Below are positions 1-6,208 of a DNA stretch of 6,472 nucleotides, piece after piece. Each line of letters starts with the position of its first letter. Positions within the stretch are counted from its first letter, which is position 1. This DNA comes from Epsilonproteobacteria bacterium UBA6211 (GTDB lineage: Bacteria > Campylobacterota > Campylobacteria > Campylobacterales > Arcobacteraceae). Position numbers and translations under genes: made by a program. The notes under the pieces were generated by a model. That model made no database searches and had not been told where the DNA came from. It was given only the letters and a program-made list of their open reading frames with translations. The DNA lies in NCBI GenBank assembly GCA_002421845.1, contig DISL01000027.1, positions 1-6,472 of the forward strand, given 5' to 3'.

Positions 1-846
1 GATATAACTATCAGTGAAATGATAAGCTCAAATGCACTTGTATATAATTCAAAAAAAACCTTCAAAATGGTTGAAAAATCACCAAACGAAACCCCTTATA
101 TAGTGCAACTAGCAGGAAATTCAAAAGACATTATAAAAGCGGCTGTTGAGATACTAAATGATATGGACGGCATAGACGGTATAGATTTGAATTGCGGTTG
201 TCCTGCACCTAAAGTTTTCAACCACGGAAGCGGCTCAAATCTACTTGGTGATTTAAAAAAACTTGAAGAAATTTTAGGTACAATAAAATTATATTCAAAA
301 AAAACATACACAACGGCAAAAATAAGAATCGGAGTTGATGAAAAAATTCCTGTTGATATAGCTAAAGCCGTAGAAAATGCCGGTGCAGATATAGTATGGG
401 TTCACGGTCGTACAAGAAAAGGTGCATACAAAGCACCTGTGGATTATGATGCGATAAAAGAGATAAAAGAAAATGTCAAAATACCGGTTATTGCAAACGG
501 TGATATAACCGACTACGAAAAAGCAAAATGGGTTTTGGAACACACAAAAACAGACGGTGTTATGATAGGACGTGGTGCTATCGGTAAACCGTGGATATTT
601 CATCAAATCAAAAACAATATGGAAAATATTGATGAGATTACAAAAAAAGAAATTATTTTGGAACATTTTGATAAAATGGTAGAATTTTACGGAGATTATG
701 GAATAATCATATTTAGGAAACACCTTCATGATTATTCAAGAGGCTACGCAGGTGCTAGTGAATTTAGACACAATATAAATACGATTACCGATCCTAAAGT
801 AATGAGGGAAATGGTAGTTGATTTTTTTTCAATACAAGAGAGATAA
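1..846 (+). CDS. dusB: tRNA-dihydrouridine synthase, DusB-like (5' end outside window)
   Basis: This is an FMN-dependent enzyme that reduces uridine to dihydrouridine in tRNA loops, in the cytoplasm. The reading frame is open from base 1, so 281 C-terminal residues are visible. Family members usually have about 310-330, so some 30-40 N-terminal residues are missing at the left edge. Counting from the first visible residue, I see the start of the conserved block TISEMISSNAL (3-13), the catalytic-cysteine motif LNCGCPAPKV (63-72, Cys67 being the expected catalytic acid), the KIRIG strand (107-111), the VHGRTR motif (134-139), NGDI (166-169) and GRGAIGKPW (190-198), the last two forming the FMN phosphate-binding end of the TIM barrel. 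The C-terminal helical domain (about 215-281) has the RKH...FR pattern of the family. ATG at 19 is internal, not the start. The stop is one base before prmA. The family call is firm; the DusB subtype rests on overall resemblance only. Confidence 0.93.
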   Translation, partial: DITISEMISSNALVYNSKKTFKMVEKSPNETPYIVQLAGNSKDIIKAAVEILNDMDGIDGIDLNCGCPAPKVFNHGSGSNLLGDLKKLEEILGTIKLYSKKTYTTAKIRIGVDEKIPVDIAKAVENAGADIVWVHGRTRKGAYKAPVDYDAIKEIKENVKIPVIANGDITDYEKAKWVLEHTKTDGVMIGRGAIGKPWIFHQIKNNMENIDEITKKEIILEHFDKMVEFYGDYGIIIFRKHLHDYSRGYAGASEFRHNINTITDPKVMREMVVDFFSIQER

Positions 847-847
847 A

Positions 848-1678
848 ATGGAAGAGCAATATTACGAATTAACGGTTATACCGAATAGTTACTATGAATT
901 ATTTATAGATTTGATTTTTAGCATCAATGACGATGCGTTGGAAGAGATAGACGGTAAAATAATAATCCGTTCAACCGAACATCCGCAAAATATCATAGAC
1001 GGTGTGGAAGCGTTTGAAAAAGAGCTTTCAAGTGCATTCGGCGAAACTATAAAATGTGAAGTATATCTTGAACAAAAACAAAACGAAGACTGGATAGCAA
1101 AATATAAAAACAGCATTACTCCCGTTCATGCAGGTAAATTTTATATCTATCCAAGTTGGGAACAACCAAGCATTGATAAAATAAATATAAAAATAGACCC
1201 TGCTCTTGCTTTTGGAAGCGGACACCATGAAACTACAAGTAGTTGTTTGGAAGCTATTTCCAAATATGTAAAATCAGGTGATACACTTTTGGATGTGGGG
1301 ACAGGTAGCGGTATTTTGGCTATAGGTGCTACAAAACTAGGTGCTATATGTGATATTTGCGATACCGATGAACAATGTATAGAAAACTCATTGATAAATT
1401 TTGATATAAATGAAGTAAAACCAAACAACAACTGGATAGGAAGTACTTCAAAAGCGACTCAAAAATATGATGTGGTAGTGGCTAATATCGTAGCAGACGT
1501 CTTGGTAATGATTGCGTCAGATTTGAAAAAAAGCTTAAAAGATAATGCAATTTTAGTATTATCAGGTATTTTAGATAAATATAGTGATAAAGTTATGGCT
1601 AAATTTACCGATTTGACCTTGACAGAACAAATAGTTAAAAATGAATGGGTTACATTAGTATTCAAAAAAGGAGAATAA
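848..1678 (+). CDS. prmA: ribosomal protein L11 methyltransferase
   Basis: PrmA uses S-adenosylmethionine to trimethylate lysines and the N-terminus of ribosomal protein L11 in the cytoplasm. The protein has 276 residues, slightly shorter than the E. coli enzyme (293). The N-terminal third (1-90) is the L11-binding region. The PrmA signature DPALAFGSGHHETT spans 117-130. SAM motif I, LLDVGTGSGILAIG, is at 147-160, with an acidic strand end at about 170-174 (ICDTD) and the substrate-site motif VANIVADVL at 211-219. The start at 848 is preferred because AAGAGAG (836-842) lies just upstream and the protein then begins MEEQYYELTVIP. An in-frame TTG at 818 would add ten residues from within the dus gene and has no ribosome-binding site. 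The gene follows dus by one base and its last codons carry the ftsH ribosome-binding site, so it is probably translationally coupled to both neighbours. Confidence 0.95.
   Translation: MEEQYYELTVIPNSYYELFIDLIFSINDDALEEIDGKIIIRSTEHPQNIIDGVEAFEKELSSAFGETIKCEVYLEQKQNEDWIAKYKNSITPVHAGKFYIYPSWEQPSIDKINIKIDPALAFGSGHHETTSSCLEAISKYVKSGDTLLDVGTGSGILAIGATKLGAICDICDTDEQCIENSLINFDINEVKPNNNWIGSTSKATQKYDVVVANIVADVLVMIASDLKKSLKDNAILVLSGILDKYSDKVMAKFTDLTLTEQIVKNEWVTLVFKKGE
1668..1674 (+). promoter_or_regulatory. ftsH ribosome-binding site inside the end of prmA
   Basis: AAGGAGA is the strongest Shine-Dalgarno match in the window and is formed by the last codons of prmA. It ends 12 bases before ATG 1687, a rather long spacing. 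It supports 1687 over the in-frame ATG at 1645, which would overlap prmA by 34 bases and has no such site upstream. Confidence 0.7.
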
Positions 1679-1686
1679 TTTATAAT

Positions 1687-3645
1687 ATGAGAAAACATTT
1701 TAATCAAAATAAACCGAATAATAACGGTGATAATCAAGACCCTAACAATAAAAACAACAATTTTTTCAATAATAACCCTTTGATGGTTTTTGTTTTATTT
1801 TCTGTTATTACTATATTTTTATTCAAAACATTTTTTGCAGAAGATACAAGTTCACAAAATATGCAACAATACGCTCAAACTAAACAAAGAAGTGCATCAT
1901 ATTCTGATGTAAAAGAGCTTATTAAATCAGGTCAGGTGGAGTACGTAAGTATAGGAAATGCAAATATCAAAGCTGTAACAAAAGCTACCGGTGGAGTACA
2001 AACTACTTATAGTGCAAGAAGAATAGTTCCTGATGATACTTTAATTCCGCTACTTGAAGAAAAAGGTGTTAATTATACAGGTGTCAGTGAAGACAATTTA
2101 CTTGCCGATATGCTTTTTGGGTGGATATTGCCTATATTTATTTTCTTTGCTATATGGATGTTTTTGGCATCACGTATGCAAAAAAATATGGGTGGCGGAG
2201 GAATCCTCGGTATGGGTAACTCTAAAAAACTAATAGATACTGAAAAACCTAAAGTAAAATTCGAAGATATGGCGGGGAATAAAGAGGCTAAAGAGGAAGT
2301 TCAAGAGATAGTAGAGTTTTTAAAATCTCCAGATAGATATATCAAACTCGGTGCTCAAATACCAAAAGGTGTGCTTTTAGTAGGACCTCCAGGTACCGGT
2401 AAAACACTTCTAGCTAAAGCAGTTGCAGGTGAAGCGGATGTTCATTTCTTATCCGTGTCAGGTTCTAGCTTTATTGAAATGTTCGTGGGTGTTGGAGCAA
2501 GTCGTGTAAGAGACCTTTTTGAACAAGCAAAAAAAGTAGCTCCTGCTATTATATTTATTGATGAGATAGATGCTATCGGTAAAAGTAGAGCAAGTGCCGG
2601 TATGATGGGTGGAAACGATGAAAGGGAACAAACTCTAAATCAGCTTTTGGCTGAAATGGACGGTTTTTCTACGGAAGCAGCTCCCGTTATAGTTCTTGCA
2701 GCTACAAATAGACCGGAAGTTCTTGACCCAGCTCTTCTTAGACCGGGAAGATTTGATAGACAAGTTTTGGTTGATAAACCTGACTTTGAAGGAAGAAAAG
2801 AGATATTGCAAGTTCATATAAAAGATGTTAAACTTGCAAAAGACGTTAATCTAGAAGATGTAGCTAGGATGACGGCAGGACTTGCAGGGGCTGATTTGAA
2901 AAATATAGTAAATGAAGCTGCACTTTTGGCAGGTAGAAACAATAAAGAAGAAGTTGAACAAACAGATTTCAAAGAGGCAGTTGAGAGACAAATTGCCGGA
3001 TTAGAGAAAAAAAGTAGAAGAATCTCTCCAAAAGAGAGAAAAATAGTAGCTTACCACGAAAGCGGTCATGCTGTAATAGCAGAAGTTACAAAAGGTGCAA
3101 AAAAAGTAAATAAAGTATCTATAGTTCCAAGAGGCCTTGCAGCTTTAGGATATACTTTAAATACACCTGAAGAGAACAAATACCTAATGCAAAGACATGA
3201 GCTTATAGCTGAAGTTGATGTATTACTAGGTGGAAGAGCAGCTGAGGAAGTATTTATAGGTGAAATAAGTACAGGTGCAGGAAATGACTTAGAGCGAGCT
3301 ACAGATATAATAAAATCAATGGCTAGTGTATATGGTATGAGCGATTTTGCAGGACTTATGGTACTAGAAAAAAGACAAAGTGGATTCTTAGGTGGTGGAA
3401 TGAGTTCAAAAGATTATAGTGATGGAATGTCACAAAAACTTGATGAATTTATCAAAAACACATTAACAGATAGATATAATGAAGTTAAAAAAATACTAAG
3501 TGATAATAAAGAAGCTATTGAACAAATGACACAAGAACTTCTTGATATAGAAGTAATTACTGGTGCAAGAGTTAGAGAAATAATTAAAGAAAATGGTGGG
3601 AAAGTTTTTGAAGATGAAGATCTTCATACTGAAGCGTTGAAATAA
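1687..3645 (+). CDS. ftsH: ATP-dependent zinc metalloprotease FtsH
   Basis: FtsH is a hexameric inner-membrane AAA+ protease that extracts and degrades membrane proteins and short-lived regulators. The protein has 652 residues, normal for the family. In order: an Asn-rich N-terminus (14 Asn in residues 6-30), membrane segment 1 (about 31-50), a periplasmic domain (about 51-138), membrane segment 2 (about 139-161), a Gly-rich linker, then the AAA+ domain. This has Walker A GPPGTGKT (233-240), the pore-loop MFVG (265-268), Walker B IIFIDEID (288-295), and the second region of homology with arginine fingers Arg355 and Arg358 (RPGRFDR, 352-358). The peptidase domain has the zinc motif HESGH (457-461) and the third zinc ligand in GAGNDLERAT (Asp534). 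Start 1687 is chosen for its upstream AAGGAGA. It sits 8 bases after prmA and 13 before the next gene. Base composition changes near 3120, inside this gene: CpG becomes rare downstream. Confidence 0.98.
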   Translation: MRKHFNQNKPNNNGDNQDPNNKNNNFFNNNPLMVFVLFSVITIFLFKTFFAEDTSSQNMQQYAQTKQRSASYSDVKELIKSGQVEYVSIGNANIKAVTKATGGVQTTYSARRIVPDDTLIPLLEEKGVNYTGVSEDNLLADMLFGWILPIFIFFAIWMFLASRMQKNMGGGGILGMGNSKKLIDTEKPKVKFEDMAGNKEAKEEVQEIVEFLKSPDRYIKLGAQIPKGVLLVGPPGTGKTLLAKAVAGEADVHFLSVSGSSFIEMFVGVGASRVRDLFEQAKKVAPAIIFIDEIDAIGKSRASAGMMGGNDEREQTLNQLLAEMDGFSTEAAPVIVLAATNRPEVLDPALLRPGRFDRQVLVDKPDFEGRKEILQVHIKDVKLAKDVNLEDVARMTAGLAGADLKNIVNEAALLAGRNNKEEVEQTDFKEAVERQIAGLEKKSRRISPKERKIVAYHESGHAVIAEVTKGAKKVNKVSIVPRGLAALGYTLNTPEENKYLMQRHELIAEVDVLLGGRAAEEVFIGEISTGAGNDLERATDIIKSMASVYGMSDFAGLMVLEKRQSGFLGGGMSSKDYSDGMSQKLDEFIKNTLTDRYNEVKKILSDNKEAIEQMTQELLDIEVITGARVREIIKENGGKVFEDEDLHTEALK

Positions 3646-3658
3646 AAGGAATTGAAAA

Positions 3659-4258
3659 ATGTCAAATAAATTTATCATAGCACAAGAAGGATTTAAACCA
3701 TTAGCTATTACTGCTGGTGTTTGGTTTGTATTAAAGTTTATTTTATCTTTTGATTTACTAGGTAATTTGACATTACTTCTTTTTGTATTTATGTTATATA
3801 TATTTAGAAATCCTGAAAGAGAAATATATGGAAGTGTAAATGAAATAATATCGCCTATAGATGGAAAAGTAGTTGCTATTGATAATAAAAAAGGCAAAAA
3901 CTATATCTATGTAGATGTATCACTATTAGACACACATTTATTAAGAATGCCAGATGATGGAAAAGTGAGTATCGAATCACAAAGAAATGGTTTACACTTA
4001 AATCCAAATACAAAAAAAGGCAAGCTTTTAAATAGAGAACTTACACTTTCATTTGAAAACCTCAAACTCCATCTCCTTAGTGGAGTGTGCAGATTTGATA
4101 TAATAATTAATAATATTGGAGATATTCCAAAAGGTAAGAGATTTGGTTTCTTTTTGCAAGGTGTTGCAAAAATTGAGGTTAATGATAATATAAAAATTCC
4201 AGTTAAGATTGGTGATAAACTGTTAGCTGGAGAGAGTGTTATAGCTATAAAACAATAA
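3659..4258 (+). CDS. phosphatidylserine decarboxylase-like membrane protein lacking the pyruvoyl serine
   Basis: The 199-residue protein resembles short-form phosphatidylserine decarboxylases. It has two N-terminal membrane segments (about 13-30 and 33-49), then FRNPERE (49-55), SPIDGKV (65-71) and DTHLLRMP (91-98), which correspond to the family's FRDP.R, SPADGKV and D(V)HVNR.P blocks. True enzymes cut themselves at a Gly-Ser (GS/LGST) site near the C-terminus, and the serine becomes the catalytic pyruvoyl group. The matching stretch here is GKRFGFFLQGVAKIEV (158-173), so the expected Ser is Val169. The HVNR asparagine is also changed to Leu. From this I infer it cannot make a standard pyruvoyl cofactor and may be a structural or regulatory relative rather than an active decarboxylase. 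The start has AAAAGGA (3644-3650) eight bases upstream. It follows ftsH by 13 bases and is probably cotranscribed. The gene is very AT-rich, with only two CpG in 600 bases. Confidence 0.8.
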   Translation: MSNKFIIAQEGFKPLAITAGVWFVLKFILSFDLLGNLTLLLFVFMLYIFRNPEREIYGSVNEIISPIDGKVVAIDNKKGKNYIYVDVSLLDTHLLRMPDDGKVSIESQRNGLHLNPNTKKGKLLNRELTLSFENLKLHLLSGVCRFDIIINNIGDIPKGKRFGFFLQGVAKIEVNDNIKIPVKIGDKLLAGESVIAIKQ

Positions 4259-4261
4259 TAG

Positions 4262-4351
4262 TTTATAGGTCTTAGACGGTAGTTTGTAGTTAGGGATTTT
4301 GAATTTTACCTACTATCTACCATCTATCATCTACCAACTATTATCTAATAT
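4262..4351 (+). repeat. degenerate 7-bp repeat array, inverted then direct, filling the gap before leuA
   Basis: Four units ending in TAG (NNNNTAG) run from 4262 to 4289. After a 20-base centre, six units beginning CTA (consensus CTAYYAT) run from 4310 to 4351. Read on the minus strand the first four also begin CTA, so the array is one repeat family in two orientations. The trinucleotide stays fixed with a strict 7-base phase while the other four bases drift. The two halves can fold: 4273-4276 with 4323-4326, 4278-4282 with 4317-4321, 4286-4289 with 4313-4316 (one G-T pair), and 4291-4294 with 4309-4312, leaving a 14-base loop. No T-tract follows, so it is not a standard terminator. The array occupies nearly the whole 103-base gap; I see no convincing promoter in it. 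Confidence 0.75.
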
Positions 4352-4361
4352 TGGAGAAAAA

Positions 4362-5927
4362 ATGAATAATATAGATAATAATAGAATAATAATATTTGAT
4401 ACAACATTGAGAGATGGGGAGCAATCTCCTGGTGCTTCTATGAATACTGAAGAGAAAATAAAAATAGCTATTCAGTTGCAAAAATTAGGAGTTGATGTAA
4501 TAGAAGCTGGTTTTGCAGCAGCTAGTCCAGGTGACTTTGATGCCATAAGCCAAATTGCAAGTGCTATAGACAAAAGTACTATATGCTCATTAGCAAGAGC
4601 TACTGAAAATGATATCAAACAAGCTGGACTTGCAATTGCTAAAGCAAAACGAAAAAGAATACATACTTTTATAGCAACAAGTCCTATCCACATGGAGCAT
4701 AAGTTGAAAATGGCTCCTGATAAAGTAGTCCAAAAAGCTATCGAAGCAGTAACTTATGCAAAAACTTTTGTGGATGATGTAGAGTTTAGCTTGGAAGATG
4801 CTGGAAGAAGTGAGATGTCTTTTATGAAAGAAGTGGTTGATGCAGTAATAGGTGCAGGTGCAAAAACTATCAACTTACCAGATACTGTAGGATATAGATT
4901 TCCAGATGAGATAAAAGCAATGGTTGCTGAGTTGCATAAATTTATCAATGGCAGAGCGGTAATATCTTTGCATAACCACAATGACTTAGGATTGGGTGTA
5001 GCTAATACTTTAGCAGGTATAACGGCAGGTGCTAGACAGGTGGAGTGTACGATAAACGGTTTGGGTGAAAGAGCCGGAAATGCGGCTATGGAAGAGATAG
5101 TTATGGCTATCAAAACTAGAAAAGATTTATTTGACGGTTTATATACATCTATCAATACAAAAGAGATATACACTACAAGTAAATTGGTAGCTACGATTAC
5201 TGGTATAGAGCCTCAACCAAACAAAGCAATAGTTGGTAAAAATGCCTTTGCACATGAAAGCGGAATTCACCAAGACGGTGTATTGAAATGCCAAGAGACT
5301 TATGAGATTATGAAACCAAGCGATATAGGTTTGGATAAAAACAACTCTATAGTCTTAGGTAAACACTCAGGTCGTGCAGCATTTAAAGACAAAATAAAAC
5401 AATTAGGTTTTGATGATATTAGTGATGAGGATTTACAAACTGCATTTGATAAATTTAAAATATTGGCAGATAAGAAAAAAGAGATAACAGATGATGATAT
5501 CTCTATTTTGATAACTGATGAATCTTTGAACAAAAATAAAGTTTATGAACTTGTCTCTTTACAAATTGCCGATTGTAGTAACGGTATGGCAAGTGCAGCG
5601 GTATGTATAAAATATAACGATGAGTTGATTCAAGATGCTGCTGTCGGTGACGGTACTATTGATGCAATATTTAAAACGATAGATAGAATCACAGGGTACA
5701 AGGGTGAACTAAACGATTATAGCGTAAAAGCCGTAAGTGAAGGGAAAGATGCGTTGGCAAAGGTTGTTTGTAAAGTAACTTTCAATTCAGATAATCCTCC
5801 TATGATAGGGCATGGATTAAGTCTTGATACGATGCTTGCAAGTGGAAGAGCGTATTTGGGTGCTTTGAATAGTTATTTGTCAATGAAAGACAACCTAAGA
5901 AAAAAATCAAATCCACACCAAGTTTAA
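4362..5927 (+). CDS. leuA: 2-isopropylmalate synthase
   Basis: LeuA condenses acetyl-CoA with 2-oxoisovalerate to 2-isopropylmalate, the first committed and leucine-inhibited step of leucine synthesis, in the cytoplasm. The protein has 521 residues, matching the E. coli type (523). The TIM-barrel domain opens with FDTTLRDGEQSPG (12-24), with Arg17-Asp18 as substrate and metal residues. The metal site continues in SLHNHND (202-208, His204 and His206) and GERAGN (235-240, Asn240). The linker has the family motif GKHSGR (333-338). Residues from about 370 to 510 form the C-terminal regulatory domain, so leucine feedback is expected. ATG 4362 is chosen because GGAGA (4353-4357) lies four bases upstream. 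An in-frame TTG at 4299 would translate the repeat array as an N-terminal extension and has no ribosome-binding site. The first 40% is CpG-poor and the rest is not. No other leu genes are visible. Confidence 0.97.
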   Translation: MNNIDNNRIIIFDTTLRDGEQSPGASMNTEEKIKIAIQLQKLGVDVIEAGFAAASPGDFDAISQIASAIDKSTICSLARATENDIKQAGLAIAKAKRKRIHTFIATSPIHMEHKLKMAPDKVVQKAIEAVTYAKTFVDDVEFSLEDAGRSEMSFMKEVVDAVIGAGAKTINLPDTVGYRFPDEIKAMVAELHKFINGRAVISLHNHNDLGLGVANTLAGITAGARQVECTINGLGERAGNAAMEEIVMAIKTRKDLFDGLYTSINTKEIYTTSKLVATITGIEPQPNKAIVGKNAFAHESGIHQDGVLKCQETYEIMKPSDIGLDKNNSIVLGKHSGRAAFKDKIKQLGFDDISDEDLQTAFDKFKILADKKKEITDDDISILITDESLNKNKVYELVSLQIADCSNGMASAAVCIKYNDELIQDAAVGDGTIDAIFKTIDRITGYKGELNDYSVKAVSEGKDALAKVVCKVTFNSDNPPMIGHGLSLDTMLASGRAYLGALNSYLSMKDNLRKKSNPHQV

Positions 5928-5949
5928 ACCGACTTTAGTCGGTTTAAAC
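5922..5949 (+). terminator. perfect 13-bp hairpin at the end of leuA, likely intrinsic terminator
   Basis: The arms GTTTAAACCGACT (5922-5934) and AGTCGGTTTAAAC (5937-5949) are exact reverse complements around a two-base TT centre. The GC-rich core is flanked by an A run on the left and only three T on the right, so it is a plausible but weak intrinsic terminator, possibly working in both directions. The leuA stop codon (5925-5927) lies inside the left arm. Each arm also contains the 8-base palindrome GTTTAAAC. Confidence 0.7.
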
Positions 5950-5952
5950 AAC

Positions 5953-6008
5953 TGATAACTAACATTTTACGACTTACGACTCACGGCTCACGATTTACGA
6001 TTCACACT
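5953..6008 (+). repeat. second degenerate 7-bp repeat array, between leuA and rpmH
   Basis: Six clear tandem heptamers of consensus TYACGRY lie at 5967-6008. The first two are identical (TTACGAC) and the others differ at one to three positions. Two poorer units in the same phase extend it left to 5953. All are in one orientation. The consensus differs from the CTAYYAT array upstream of leuA, but the period is the same. The array lies between the leuA hairpin and the rpmH promoter and contains no reading frame of note. Confidence 0.75.
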
Positions 6009-6011
6009 TTA

Positions 6012-6040
6012 TGCAATTTTAAGCTTATTTTAAATATAAT
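6012..6040 (+). promoter_or_regulatory. sigma-70 type promoter for rpmH-rnpA
   Basis: A perfect -10 box TATAAT lies at 6035-6040, 33 bases before the rpmH start codon. It is preceded by T-rich stretches (6017-6031), the pattern usual for Campylobacterota promoters, which often lack a good -35. The -35 candidate at 6012-6017 (TGCAAT) is poor. Transcription would start near 6046-6048, giving a leader of about 27 bases. Confidence 0.7.
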
Positions 6041-6073
6041 CCCACACTAATTTTATGTCAAAAAGGGACTTTC

Positions 6074-6208
6074 ATGAAAAGAACATACCAACCACACAAT
6101 ACTCCTAAGAAGAGAACACATGGTTTTAGAGCTAGAATGGCTACAAAAAACGGTAGAGCGGTACTTGCTAGAAGAAGAGCTAAAGGTAGAAAAAAATTAA
6201 CTGTTTAA
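6074..6208 (+). CDS. rpmH: 50S ribosomal protein L34
   Basis: A 44-residue, highly basic protein of the large ribosomal subunit, of the normal length for the family. It begins MKRTYQPHNTPKKRTHGF, the near-invariant L34 N-terminus, and continues with RMATKNGRAVLARRRAKGR (21-39) and ends KKLTV. AAGGGA (6063-6068) lies five bases before the ATG. The gene has its own TATAAT promoter upstream and overlaps or closely precedes rnpA, the arrangement seen in most bacteria, where L34 and the RNase P protein are made from one transcript. Confidence 0.98.
   Translation: MKRTYQPHNTPKKRTHGFRARMATKNGRAVLARRRAKGRKKLTV
6182..6186 (+). promoter_or_regulatory. candidate rnpA ribosome-binding site within rpmH
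   Basis: AAAGG lies inside the last codons of rpmH, nine bases before ATT 6196. It is the only Shine-Dalgarno-like sequence near the beginning of the rnpA frame; the ATA at 6223 has none at a suitable distance. This supports translation coupled to rpmH, but a purine-rich stretch in an Arg/Lys-rich gene can also occur by chance. Confidence 0.4.

Noticed and set aside
295..729. Minus-strand open frame of 144 codons inside the dus gene
   Set aside because: Rich in Phe, Tyr and Cys, as expected from the antisense of a Lys/Glu-rich gene; dus is unmistakable on the + strand.
3496..3897. Minus-strand open frame across the ftsH / decarboxylase-like junction
   Set aside because: It overlaps two well-supported genes and has no recognisable motif.
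4338..4351. TATTAT/TAATAT as a -10 promoter box for leuA
   Set aside because: These are units of the AT-rich heptamer array, lie almost on the ribosome-binding site, and have no convincing -35.
4262..4351. CRISPR array or insertion-sequence ends
   Set aside because: Units are only 7 bases with no spacers, and no transposase gene or target duplication is visible.
4299..4361. In-frame TTG start giving leuA a 21-residue extension, or a leucine-containing leader peptide for attenuation
   Set aside because: No ribosome-binding site precedes it, the residues come purely from the 7-bp repeats, and it is continuous with leuA rather than a separate short leader with its own stop. The LeuA family starts close to the DTTLRDGEQ motif, which fits ATG 4362.
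4754..5173. Minus-strand open frame of 139 codons inside leuA
   Set aside because: It is a shadow of leuA codon structure, with no homology I recognise, no ribosome-binding site and a hydrophobic composition typical of antisense frames.
5953..6060. Chromosome origin with DnaA boxes next to rpmH
   Set aside because: No TTATCCACA-type boxes are present, dnaA and dnaN are not adjacent, and the 7-mers do not match DnaA sites.
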